Source: Acaryochloris sp. IP29b_bin.148 (lineage in GTDB: Bacteria; Cyanobacteriota; Cyanobacteriia; Thermosynechococcales; Thermosynechococcaceae). Taken from it: DNA of 41,663 nt. Below, in pieces: positions 24,667-32,933 of the stretch. A program made the translations under genes and the position numbers. Position 1 is the first letter of the stretch. Each line of letters begins with the position of its first letter. Where the stretch lies: positions 1-41,663 of the forward strand of contig NZ_JANQOY010000172.1 of the NCBI RefSeq assembly GCF_028285565.1, in the 5' to 3' direction. The notes beneath the pieces were generated by a model, which made no database searches, was not told the DNA's origin, and saw nothing but the letters and a program-made list of their open reading frames with translations.

Positions 24667-25617
24667 ATGTCAGCCAAACGATTAAAACGATCTTCGCTCA
24701 GATTCATGTCGATGTCAGGATTTACCCTGGCAGAGAAAATGGCTATCGTCGTCATTTTGGGCATTGTGGCTAGTCTGGCAATGCCCAGTGTGGTGAGAAT
24801 GCTGAATCAAGCCAAACTTAAGCAGACCGTAGCCGAAGTGCAAACAGCTCTGAACGAAACGCAACGAGAAGCGATCCGTGGGAACAAAATCTGTACCGTT
24901 ACGCTGAATTTTGTGGAAGGGGAAGTCAAGGGCTCATGTTTAAAAACGGGCAATCGCACCTTAGCGTCTGAAGTGGCCGTTGCGACCAATTTGACAGATA
25001 ATCGCTCAGGTTCTAGCCCGTCCAGTCAACAGCCAGGGCAATTCGATACTGCGGCGCACCTCCCCTCTGATCCTGAGCCGTCGTCGAGGGTGACATTCCT
25101 ATCGAATCATCAAGACAGGCATCCAGCCAAGGCCACGGTGGTTGTTAAAATCATTGCCGTTTGTAAAACTGTCCCCTCTCGGCTCGATAGGGGGAATTGT
25201 AAACCGCATGATATCAGTTGGATGAGAAAAGGCGCAGTGTGGGTTGCAGCTTCTCCCCTGTCCTCCCCTTCGATTACGCTCTTGCCTTCTCCTCCATCTT
25301 CACCTTCTGGCACCCCCTCACCCTCACCGTCTCCTAAGTCCGCACCTTCCCAAATGCCCTCTTCCTTTGATATTCCAATCCAATATGGTGTTCTGGGCAA
25401 TCCGGTGTTCTCCATTGAAAGTGGGGGAAAAACACCGACCGATCCAACGGGTAAGATTGTGTTTTTTTTCCCCGATGATCAGCAGACGCCGAAACACTGT
25501 ATTGCGATATCCAACACCTTGGGTTTAACCAGAGTGGGGACTTATATTGGCGAAACCACTCCTGTGGCCATTACCCATTCTGGCCGCTGTACCGCCGAGG
25601 GCTGGAACCAACAATGA
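24667..25617 (+). CDS. Type IV pseudopilin (GspH/FimT-like) with Pro/Ser-rich insert
   Basis: 316 residues. A short basic leader ends SMSG with predicted prepilin peptidase cleavage before Phe19. The mature N-terminus FTLAEKMAIVVILGIVASLAMP has the essential Glu at +5 and the hydrophobic stem helix. The following VRMLNQAKLKQTVAEVQTALNETQREAI is typical of minor pilins. Residues ~195-235 are a long Ser/Pro repeat, which is unusual and probably a flexible spacer before the C-terminal domain, where two Cys could pair. It is expected at the tip or base of type IV pili or a related secretion filament. Its stop overlaps the next ATG by 4 bp (ATGA at 25614-25617). Confidence 0.87.
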   Translation: MSAKRLKRSSLRFMSMSGFTLAEKMAIVVILGIVASLAMPSVVRMLNQAKLKQTVAEVQTALNETQREAIRGNKICTVTLNFVEGEVKGSCLKTGNRTLASEVAVATNLTDNRSGSSPSSQQPGQFDTAAHLPSDPEPSSRVTFLSNHQDRHPAKATVVVKIIAVCKTVPSRLDRGNCKPHDISWMRKGAVWVAASPLSSPSITLLPSPPSSPSGTPSPSPSPKSAPSQMPSSFDIPIQYGVLGNPVFSIESGGKTPTDPTGKIVFFFPDDQQTPKHCIAISNTLGLTRVGTYIGETTPVAITHSGRCTAEGWNQQ

Positions 25618-26648
25618 ATGTCAAGCAACAGCTTGAGCGGTGGTTCCCCAAAGTCCAACCGACTCGAAATAAAGGGTTTACCTTAGTGGAGTTACTGACG
25701 GCCGCTATTCTGACCAGCTTAGTTATGAGTTTAGTGGGGTTTGGGATTATTACTGCAGTTCGAGCCAACAAGCGGACTGCAGCTGTTGCCGCTAGACGAT
25801 ATGACTTGAGTCGGGCCTTTGATTTTATCAGCAATGAAGTCAGACGAGCGAATCGCATTAATCAGACTAATCGTGTGATTGCCTCTGATTCATCGGCACT
25901 GGCAGCTGTAGTGACAGATGCGGGAATAAACTTATCGGACTTAGGGGCTTATGGCACGTTAGTTCTTTACTTAGAAATTCCCATTGATACTCAAATTCCA
26001 ACGGTTTGCCCAGCCGGGGGACCAAACGCTGGATCTCCGCCTCCCCAACCCGCTAGCTATGATCGCGTTATCTATGATATTCGGGCCAGTCGTCAAGATT
26101 GGTTACCCCCTAACTCTATTTTTCGCTATGGTCGGGTTCCTAAACTAGATGGCAGCATCGATCCCTGTAGTAATCCGATTTCTAGCGATACGTTAGTGGA
26201 TGCGATCGCAGATCAAACCGCTGCATCGCCCCCCTGTTCTGCGCCAGGCATGCTGACGGGGACGGCTGGTTTTCAAACCTGCGTGATCGGTGACCAAGTC
26301 GATATCCTGATGCGGAGTTATATTTCAGCGGTCGAACTGCATCGATTGAGTAGCACGGCCACCTCTCGCTTGGGTAATACGCAGCCGATTCCGGTGTTGA
26401 CGGGAACGCGACAGGCTGGCACAGATACGATCGATCTGTCCTGGACATGGTTAGGACAGGCCAACTCAACGACTTTTGTGGTGAAGCAGCAGGTGATCAC
26501 CAATGAATTGCAGGTGTATAGTGGCACAAACGAATCCACTGCTGTGGCTTTGTCAGGGAGTAGTGGCGAACAGCATTGCTATACCGTTACCGCCACGACG
26601 GGAGTGGTGACCAGTCCAGAGAGTAATGCAGTTTGTGTAACGAAATAG
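25614..26648 (+). CDS. PilW-like minor pseudopilin with C-terminal fibronectin type III-like domain
   Basis: 344 residues. Prepilin site KG|FTLVELLTAAILTS with cleavage before Phe22 and Glu at +5. The helical stem continues to ~80 (YDLSRAFDFISNEVRRANRI), as in PilW/GspJ proteins. Residues ~258-344 have an FN3-like strand pattern (IPVLTGTRQAGTDTIDLSW..., CYTVTATTGVVTSPESNAVCV), unusual for a pseudopilin and suggesting adhesion or surface contact. Several Cys in the central part (132, 185, 208, 223) could form disulfides. It is translationally coupled to the upstream pseudopilin and ends 5 bp from the convergent CobW gene. Assembly would be by the cell's general type IV pilus machine, not encoded here. 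Confidence 0.87.
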   Translation: MNVKQQLERWFPKVQPTRNKGFTLVELLTAAILTSLVMSLVGFGIITAVRANKRTAAVAARRYDLSRAFDFISNEVRRANRINQTNRVIASDSSALAAVVTDAGINLSDLGAYGTLVLYLEIPIDTQIPTVCPAGGPNAGSPPPQPASYDRVIYDIRASRQDWLPPNSIFRYGRVPKLDGSIDPCSNPISSDTLVDAIADQTAASPPCSAPGMLTGTAGFQTCVIGDQVDILMRSYISAVELHRLSSTATSRLGNTQPIPVLTGTRQAGTDTIDLSWTWLGQANSTTFVVKQQVITNELQVYSGTNESTAVALSGSSGEQHCYTVTATTGVVTSPESNAVCVTK

Positions 26649-26653
26649 GCTGG

Positions 26654-27727
26654 TTAAGGCGCAGCCATCGCCGCAGAATGAGACTCATGGGTTGCCACGG
26701 CAAGCACAGCAGACTCAATTTCGGCTTGCTGTAAGTCCTCACCAATCAAGACTAGCTGGGTGTGACGGGGTTCTTGAGGTTGCCACGGTCGATCATAAAA
26801 GGAATCAAAGCGCTGACCTACCCCATGAATCACCAAGCGCATCGATTTATTGGGCACCGCGACAAAGCCTTTAATGCGGAAGATTTCATGGGATTGGACC
26901 AGTTGCTGAAGCTGCGCGATCAGGACTGTAGGATCGAAGGTCTGATCCACCCTAATTTGAACCGCATTAATCGTCTCGTCATGCTCATGATCGGCTTCAT
27001 GGTCATGGTGGCTGGGGCGAGTGTCCAAATGCTCTTCCACTGCAGCATTAAATCCTAACAGCAGATCAGAACTGACTTGCCCCCCGTGACAGGGCAAGAC
27101 TTTGACACCACTGGGAAGGGTTTGCTGCAACCAATTCTTGACCCGTTGTTGGCTGTGGGAGTCTACACAATCCCCTTTGGTCAGTAAAACGAGGTCGGCA
27201 CAGGCCAGTTGATCTTCAAAGAGTTCTTCAATGGGCGTTTCATGGTCGAGGCTATCATCCGCTTGCCGTTGGGCTTCCAGCGCATCGAGATCTCCCACTA
27301 AGGTGCCGGAGGCGATCGCTTCACAATCCACCACGGTAACTACGCCATCGACTGTTGCTCCAGTACGGATTTCTGGCCAGCGAAAGGCTTGAATTAGAGG
27401 TTTGGGCAAGGCTAACCCTGAGGTTTCGATCACAATGCAATCAATTTGATCGCGGCGCTGCAAGAGGGTTTGCATGGTGGGCAGGAACTCCTCTTGGACG
27501 GTGCAACACAGACAGCCGTTGGTCAGCTCTAGGATATTGCTAGCATCCTCTTCTTCATCGCAAACCTGGCAGGTGCGAAGGAGATCACCATCAATGCCCA
27601 CCTCGCCAAACTCATTTACCATAACGGCAATTCGGCGGCCTTGGTTGTTTTGGAGTAAATGACGAATGAGCGTCGTTTTACCGGCCCCCAAGAAGCCGGT
27701 GACGACTGTCACTGGAATTTTATGCAT
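26654..27727 (-). CDS. CobW/COG0523-family G3E GTPase (metallochaperone), B12-riboswitch operon
   Basis: 357 residues. Walker A GFLGAGKT (11-18), the metal-binding CxCC motif at Cys72-Cys74-Cys75 (NGCLCCT), G3E switch ETSGLALP (101-108) and the TKGD base motif (184-187) are all present. A His-rich loop (His240-His249) separates the GTPase from the C-terminal CobW_C domain. COG0523 proteins deliver Co, Zn or other metals. Location 27 bp downstream of a riboswitch-controlled hupE argues for cobalt supply to cobalamin synthesis; zinc service is the alternative. It converges on the pseudopilin operon. Confidence 0.93.
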   Translation of the reverse strand: MHKIPVTVVTGFLGAGKTTLIRHLLQNNQGRRIAVMVNEFGEVGIDGDLLRTCQVCDEEEDASNILELTNGCLCCTVQEEFLPTMQTLLQRRDQIDCIVIETSGLALPKPLIQAFRWPEIRTGATVDGVVTVVDCEAIASGTLVGDLDALEAQRQADDSLDHETPIEELFEDQLACADLVLLTKGDCVDSHSQQRVKNWLQQTLPSGVKVLPCHGGQVSSDLLLGFNAAVEEHLDTRPSHHDHEADHEHDETINAVQIRVDQTFDPTVLIAQLQQLVQSHEIFRIKGFVAVPNKSMRLVIHGVGQRFDSFYDRPWQPQEPRHTQLVLIGEDLQQAEIESAVLAVATHESHSAAMAAP

Positions 27728-27754
27728 GGAATCAAGAAACGTGAATGTTGACGA

Positions 27755-28429
27755 TTAGCCCAGGAGGACGGAGCTTAGAAAGGCCAAACCCATACCTGCG
27801 ATCGCAAATCCAGCAAATCGTAAGGGCAGAATAGACGGTTCGGAGGGAATCGGATTGAAGGCTCGGCCACACCGATAGGCTGAAGCGGCAATCATCAGTT
27901 GAATGACTGAAAACCCGATCAAATAAGCTAGAAGCGGTGCCATTTCTGCTCCGACCACCGCTTCACCATAGGCATAGCCATGAAATAGACCTGCAACTGC
28001 AGCTGATCCGGCAGCAAGCCAAGGATTGGGGCTGTGCCGAAGGGCCAACAGCCCACCGAAAAGGAGGATAGAGGCAGAGATAAAGACTTCAGGAGCTGGT
28101 AAATTCCAACTCTGAAGGTGAACACCTGTGCCAACTAGAGCTGTGCCCACAAATGCCAGGGGTACCCAAATCCCTTGACGGAGGATGGCAGCGGTTAACC
28201 CCACAGCGATCACAAATACCAAATGATCAATGCCAATCACGGGATGTCCTAACCCAGATAAGAAGCCTTCTAGGAATGTAGCGGGCGTTTGACCGCCAAA
28301 GGGGTGGTGGGCTTGGGCTGCAATGCTGGAGCTGATCACTCCCAAGCCTGCTAGCAGACTTACCCCTAGGCTGCGTTTTAATAGTAATTCCCCAGACTTC
28401 AATCTGGACAGGCCAATCTGTTTTGCCAC
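27755..28429 (-). CDS. hupE: HupE/UreJ-family metal (cobalt/nickel) transporter
   Basis: About 225 residues from GTG 28429, chosen because GAGG lies 8 nt upstream. The upstream in-frame ATG at 28468 is inside the P1 stem of the riboswitch and is unlikely. A signal sequence runs to AAQA, so the mature protein begins HHPFGG, giving a His-rich exported N-terminus. The family motif GHPVIGIDHLVFVIAVG and the second histidine motif LFHGYAYGEA are present, with about six membrane segments. HupE proteins under B12 riboswitches are predicted cobalt importers. It forms an operon with the CobW-type gene, so uptake and intracellular delivery are encoded together and switched off by cobalamin. Confidence 0.92.
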   Translation of the reverse strand: MAKQIGLSRLKSGELLLKRSLGVSLLAGLGVISSSIAAQAHHPFGGQTPATFLEGFLSGLGHPVIGIDHLVFVIAVGLTAAILRQGIWVPLAFVGTALVGTGVHLQSWNLPAPEVFISASILLFGGLLALRHSPNPWLAAGSAAVAGLFHGYAYGEAVVGAEMAPLLAYLIGFSVIQLMIAASAYRCGRAFNPIPSEPSILPLRFAGFAIAGMGLAFLSSVLLG

Positions 28430-28465
28430 TCTCTGTACCTCGCAGAAGCGTTTACCGTGGAACTG

Positions 28466-28579
28466 CATCGGCGGGCGTTCTGACTCACAGGGGTTACCTG
28501 CTTACAGCTGCGGGACAGTGCTGGACTTACACCAAACTTTCCCCATTTTTTTAGTGGCTGTTCCCCACTAAAACCGATG
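28466..28579 (-). promoter_or_regulatory. Cobalamin (B12) riboswitch
   Basis: Read on the minus strand, the aptamer core includes GGGGAAAGTTTGGTG, TCCAGCACTGTCCCGCAGC and TGTAAGC, followed by GTGAGTCAGAACGCCCGCC. These correspond to the conserved L4/L5 and B12-box elements. The P1 closing stem is CATCGG (28574-28579) with CCGATG (28466-28471). It ends 37 bp before the preferred hupE GTG, so the expression platform probably masks the ribosome binding site GAGG. Confidence 0.95.
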
Positions 28580-28646
28580 TGACCCTTAGCGTATCACGTC
28601 TGACCCAACTATCGGTCACCTATTTGTGAAAGTTCCCTGGTGATAC

Positions 28647-31600
28647 TCACGCTGCCATTTCTGCTATAAACGCAGTGCGGACCCGCTCATAGGCTTGGGT
28701 AATTTGAGTAACGATGTCTTGAGCCCCCTCAAGGGACCCTGCCCTGCCCAGGGCTTCTGCTTGAGCGCAAAGACCAGAAAGCTGTTTGGCTCCCAGATTA
28801 GCGCTCGCTGATTTCAAGGCATGAGCGGCATCCATTAAATCATCTGGCTTATTGTTTTGCAACGCTTGGTGCATTTTGTTGACCCGTCCGGGAGCATCTT
28901 CCAGGTAGGTATTGAGTAAATCAGCAATCAGCAAGGAGGCTTGTTCCCCGGCTAGCTGACGGAAGCTGTCTAAAACGGTAGGGTCGATAATGGTGGGATC
29001 AATCGGAGTATCAGGCATTTTGGATCGCTCCATAGTAGTGATAGGGGGAGGAGAAGATGGGACAGGCTGATCCTGCAGCTTCGTCGTTGGGGCTGTTGCA
29101 ATCGATGCATTCATCTCAGGCAGGGGGGGGCTGGTATCAGAGGTCCAACGGTGATCGGCTGCAAACAGGCTTTCGGCTAATCTTGGCGAGGCTTGGGACG
29201 CTAAAACGGCCTCTTGGACTGCGCCTGTTGGAGAAGCGTTTGTAACGAGATGGGCTGCAGGGGAAAGCTTCTCCTCTACCATGGGTTGGCAGCGACGAAG
29301 GACGTCTCTTAGTTCGTGACTGCGAATGGGCTTAGTAATATAAGCATCCATACCGGCATCCAAGCACATTTCCCGATCGCCGCGCATCGCATTGGCCGTC
29401 ATCGCAATAATGTGGGGGCGCTCTTCTGGAGACCATCGTTGGCAGACTTTTCGGGTAGCAGTAAGGCCATCCATCTCTGGCATTTGCATGTCCATAAGCA
29501 CCACATCATAGGATTGCCGTTCAAGTGCTTCGATCACTTCTCGGCCATTATTGGCAATATCGGCTCGATAGCCGAGCTGCTTCAAGGTTAATAAGGCTAC
29601 CTTTTGATTCACAACCATATCCTCTGCTAAGAGAATCCGCAGGGGATGTTGCTCGCCTAGGTTGGTGGGGCACACTTGCAGGTCTGCGGTTAGCGCAACC
29701 TTAATCCCTGGATTTTCCAGAACCTGAGCAAGAATCGTTTGCAACTGGGTTTGTGGGACAGGCTTGTTCAAAATAGCTGAAAGATAGAGGTCTCCTGTGC
29801 GAGCACGAATATCGTTTTGCCCAAGGGAACTTAAGGCCACTAAGGGAAGTGACTGGCCATTGGGCTGTTCCCGAATCTTCTCGATCAGCGTCAAGCCATC
29901 CATTTCAGGCATTTGTATATCTATAATGGCAAGGTCAAAGTGCACCCCTCTCTGTAACCATTCCAAGGCTTTAACCCCCGACTTCACTGCACAGGTGAGC
30001 ATGCCCCAGGATTGAGCTTGTAAAGATAAGATGTCGCGATTAGTGGCATTGTCATCCACAATTAAGAGCTGTTTGCCTGCGAGTTGCCCCTCTGATCCGA
30101 TTTGGGGACTCACATAATTTGGAATTTCGGAGGCAAAGAGGGTGAAAGAGAAGGTCGAGCCGTGCCCTATTTCGCTGTTGACCCATATTTTGCCCCCCAT
30201 CAACTCACTCAGCTGTTGGCAAATGGCTAATCCCAATCCCGTGCCGCCAAATTTCCGGGTTGTAGAAGCATCGACTTGGGCAAAGGAATCAAATAGGTGC
30301 TCAAGTTTGTCGCCTGGGATGCCCATGCCTGTATCTTTGACATCAAATTGGATCTCATACTGGGTTGCCCCCGCAATCACGGGGATATCTGAGTCTGATG
30401 CAGCTTGATCGGGGGAGTGATTGATGGAGGTGGCCGATACATAGATAACGACTTCTCCCTCTTGGGTGAACTTAATGGCATTATTGAGCAGATTCACCAA
30501 GATTTGCCGGAGCCGGGTGATATCTCCCAGAATGGCTGTGGGCGTTGGGGGATTGATTAAATAGGCCAACTCCAGATTCTTTTCCGCGGCCTTTGAAGCC
30601 ACAATCAGCAGCGCTTCTTCAATGCAGGTTCTGAGTTCAAACGGTTGTGTTTCTAGATCCAGTTTGCCGGCCTCAATTTTGGAGAAATCTAGGATGTCAT
30701 CAATGAGCGCTAAGAGGGTATTACCACTACTACGAATGGTTTCGATAAAGTCCTGCTGTTGAGATTCTAAAGGGGTATGTAATAACAACCCGGTCATGCC
30801 AATTACAGCATTCATCGGGGTCCTAATTTCATGGCTCATGTTGGCCAAAAATTGACTCTTGGCCCGATTCGCAGCTTCAGCCTCCTCTTTGGCTATCTCC
30901 AGATCAGTCACGGTCTGTTCGAGTTCCTGTTGACGGGCCTCCAGCAGGGTAATCATGCTGCCTTTCAGTTGGCCAATATTCACGGCAGCTCGCTGGAGAA
31001 CGATGTTAAAAGCGGTGATCACTGCTTCGAGTTCGCTGGTGCGATCGCAACCGTGAGGCAGCTGCACCTCATAGGGGTCATCAGACATCGCCCCTTCCAC
31101 TGCCTGTAGATCATTGAGTAGGCGACGAATAGGGATGACAATGGTTTGCCCTAGAATCAGTAAGACCATCATCAGAATTGTGATGCCAAACAGTAAAATC
31201 ACCTCGGCTTTCTGCAACACATAGGCTTGAGTCGCAGCCTTGATGTTTCGTCCATCCAGCCGCAGGATAAAGCTATAGTCACCGGCCAGGGACTGCTGAG
31301 GCCAGACAATGTCATACACCGACTGTTGTGCATCCCAAACACGAGTCACCGTTTTTTGCTTGAAGACCGTATGGGGGAGCTGAGGTACCGTTCCAAAGGT
31401 CCCGACAAGGGTGCCATCTGCATAATAAATATGGCCCCCAAGCACATTTGATTCTGCAACTAATTGCTCAGCGCTCTCCAGCAACTGCTCCTGAGACTGT
31501 GTTGAGGAAGATAATTTTGACAAGGGCGAAACCACAACCGTGAACCCTTGTGCTTCTAATTGGGTGAGTTGTGTCTCCTGCTGCTGAAAGTAGGACGGTA

Positions 31601-31739
31601 CCAACAGCATAATTTCAACCACAATAATGCTTCCTAACCCCCAGATAACAATCTGTCGTATGAGTCGAGAATGAAAGAGCCTCATAATAGGTCTCAGGCC
31701 ATCAAGAATGCTCAACTTTGATGGATTTAGGAATTGCAT
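28647..31739 (-). CDS. Hybrid histidine kinase: CHASE-less membrane sensor, HAMP, HisKA, HATPase, two receivers, HPt
   Basis: 1030 residues from ATG 31739; a TTG at 31769 and an ATG at 31685 are alternatives. TM1 ~25-48, external sensor ~49-178, TM2 ~180-203, HAMP-like ~204-260, coiled coil, HisKA with phospho-His303 ([12 protein letters not shown]), HATPase (N box [14 protein letters not shown] boxes DTGMGIP and GGTGLGLAI), receiver 1 with Asp607 ([11 protein letters not shown]), receiver 2 with Asp750 ([11 protein letters not shown]), HPt with His973 ([14 protein letters not shown]). All phosphotransfer residues are present, a BarA-like full phosphorelay. The signal is unknown. It is divergent from a V4R-domain protein and precedes the riboswitch on the same strand; the cognate output regulator is not in the window. 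Confidence 0.94.
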   Translation of the reverse strand: MQFLNPSKLSILDGLRPIMRLFHSRLIRQIVIWGLGSIIVVEIMLLVPSYFQQQETQLTQLEAQGFTVVVSPLSKLSSSTQSQEQLLESAEQLVAESNVLGGHIYYADGTLVGTFGTVPQLPHTVFKQKTVTRVWDAQQSVYDIVWPQQSLAGDYSFILRLDGRNIKAATQAYVLQKAEVILLFGITILMMVLLILGQTIVIPIRRLLNDLQAVEGAMSDDPYEVQLPHGCDRTSELEAVITAFNIVLQRAAVNIGQLKGSMITLLEARQQELEQTVTDLEIAKEEAEAANRAKSQFLANMSHEIRTPMNAVIGMTGLLLHTPLESQQQDFIETIRSSGNTLLALIDDILDFSKIEAGKLDLETQPFELRTCIEEALLIVASKAAEKNLELAYLINPPTPTAILGDITRLRQILVNLLNNAIKFTQEGEVVIYVSATSINHSPDQAASDSDIPVIAGATQYEIQFDVKDTGMGIPGDKLEHLFDSFAQVDASTTRKFGGTGLGLAICQQLSELMGGKIWVNSEIGHGSTFSFTLFASEIPNYVSPQIGSEGQLAGKQLLIVDDNATNRDILSLQAQSWGMLTCAVKSGVKALEWLQRGVHFDLAIIDIQMPEMDGLTLIEKIREQPNGQSLPLVALSSLGQNDIRARTGDLYLSAILNKPVPQTQLQTILAQVLENPGIKVALTADLQVCPTNLGEQHPLRILLAEDMVVNQKVALLTLKQLGYRADIANNGREVIEALERQSYDVVLMDMQMPEMDGLTATRKVCQRWSPEERPHIIAMTANAMRGDREMCLDAGMDAYITKPIRSHELRDVLRRCQPMVEEKLSPAAHLVTNASPTGAVQEAVLASQASPRLAESLFAADHRWTSDTSPPLPEMNASIATAPTTKLQDQPVPSSPPPITTMERSKMPDTPIDPTIIDPTVLDSFRQLAGEQASLLIADLLNTYLEDAPGRVNKMHQALQNNKPDDLMDAAHALKSASANLGAKQLSGLCAQAEALGRAGSLEGAQDIVTQITQAYERVRTAFIAEMAA

Positions 31740-32223
31740 GTTTTTACTTTGTCTAGAAAATAGTCGCAAGCCAAAAATTATTTTTAATGAGTCACTAGCT
31801 CTAAAGCCTTTATCTAGCTATAGAAACCATTTTCTATAGCGATTCCATCAGGGATGGAAATACTCTATCCTGCTCCTTTAGCGTTCCCCTCTCTGTCCTA
31901 GACTGAACAACCGAAGGCTCAGTTCTTAGACAAGGAACCGTTACCCTGACAAGTTCTCCCTCGATCTTTTACGAATCGATTGGAGGGCCAGACCCCAATT
32001 AAATCTGATGCACATTTTCGACTCAAGCAGTCTAATGATTGCTAGCGCGTAAGATTTAATTAGGAAGATTTATCTTGAATTGGGCATAATGTTTCAAGAA
32101 TTGCCAAACAAAAACCTGATGCCAGACAACTTAGACATGTTGACAGACATGATCAAAAACCTGGGCTTGACATACTAATAATTAATTCTACTTTTCACAT
32201 TCGTATTATCTTTCCTTGCAATC
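31740..32223. other. Divergent intergenic region between hybrid kinase and V4R gene
   Basis: 484 bp without a gene. It holds a perfect 10-bp hairpin at 31817-31840, a spaced 10-bp inverted repeat (31997-32006 with 32052-32061), a short AAGAT-TT-ATCTT palindrome at about 32066-32077, and a TTGACA box at 32167-32172 that could be a -35 element for the V4R gene. The matching -10 is poor. Confidence 0.5.
31817..31840. repeat. Perfect 10-bp hairpin in the divergent region
   Basis: GCTATAGAAA (31817-31826) and TTTCTATAGC (31831-31840) with a CCAT loop. It is compact enough to be an RNA stem on either strand, yet it lies about 80 bp before the kinase start. A leader structure or operator is more likely than a terminator. 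Confidence 0.65.
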
Positions 32224-32853
32224 ATGATACATGCCAAGTTAAAAAGTCCACTTAACGAATTTACCTTACCCCAAACGGATAAAGCTTCTATCGATCTACT
32301 GCCTCCTATTGCTACAATACAGCGTTGTTTTTCTGTGGATAGTGAGGCTTCACATCAGAATTGGGAAATACCTACTAACCCACTAAACATGTTGAATAAT
32401 GTGGTTAGACACTTTCCTGCCCAAGAGATCTATCAGATCGGCAGAGAGCTCGGGGAAAGGGAATTTAAAGCGTTTTATTTGGCTTGTGAGTCGGGAAGTT
32501 TCTGTCTCCTTGATTTGGATTGGCGGGAGATCTTAGAAATGTGGTGGGCTCATGCCTATTTGTCTGAATATGGAAACGTCAACTTAGCGTTAAGCCAAGC
32601 ACAAAGAGATTATTTTTTTGTGACATTTACCAACACAAAAATCCATCGCACCAAAGAAACGAAACATAAACCGGTATGCCCACTGATTGCAGGCGTGTTA
32701 GCGGGATTTTTTAGCCGTTTGTCCGGCCAGGAATATGAGGCCATTGAAACGGAATGCCATGAGCAGGGGCATCAAAATTGTACGTTTATTCTAGGGCACA
32801 GTGGTCTCGTTAATTCTGCGACCTTTTGGCAAACTATCCATGATATCCACTAA
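32224..32853 (+). CDS. V4R (4-vinyl reductase) domain protein
   Basis: 209 residues. The N-terminal ~60 residues are variable. The rest follows the V4R fold, with the C-terminal signature PVCPLIAGVLAGFFSRL...IETECHEQGHQNCTFILG, which contains the conserved Cys/His set that binds small hydrophobic or tetrapyrrole ligands or metal in the family. V4R domains occur as sensory modules and in chlorophyll-related proteins such as BchJ. No output domain is attached. Divergence from a hybrid kinase suggests, but does not prove, a sensory partnership. No clear ribosome binding site precedes the ATG. It converges on sucrose synthase (80 bp gap). Confidence 0.82.
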   Translation: MIHAKLKSPLNEFTLPQTDKASIDLLPPIATIQRCFSVDSEASHQNWEIPTNPLNMLNNVVRHFPAQEIYQIGRELGEREFKAFYLACESGSFCLLDLDWREILEMWWAHAYLSEYGNVNLALSQAQRDYFFVTFTNTKIHRTKETKHKPVCPLIAGVLAGFFSRLSGQEYEAIETECHEQGHQNCTFILGHSGLVNSATFWQTIHDIH

Positions 32854-32933
32854 ACTGCTGGCTATTTGGGCATGGCCATATAGGTGCAACAGACTGATGG
32901 GCTAAGCGATGATGACAAGGCTCTGCCTGTTGT

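Noticed and set aside
28430-28468. N-terminal extension of hupE from ATG 28468
   Set aside because: That ATG is part of the riboswitch P1 stem; GTG 28429 has a proper ribosome binding site.
28579-28619. GTGACC/GGTCAC inverted repeat as a terminator of the hybrid kinase gene
   Set aside because: The arms are only 6 bp with a 29-nt loop and no T-run; they overlap the riboswitch 5' flank.
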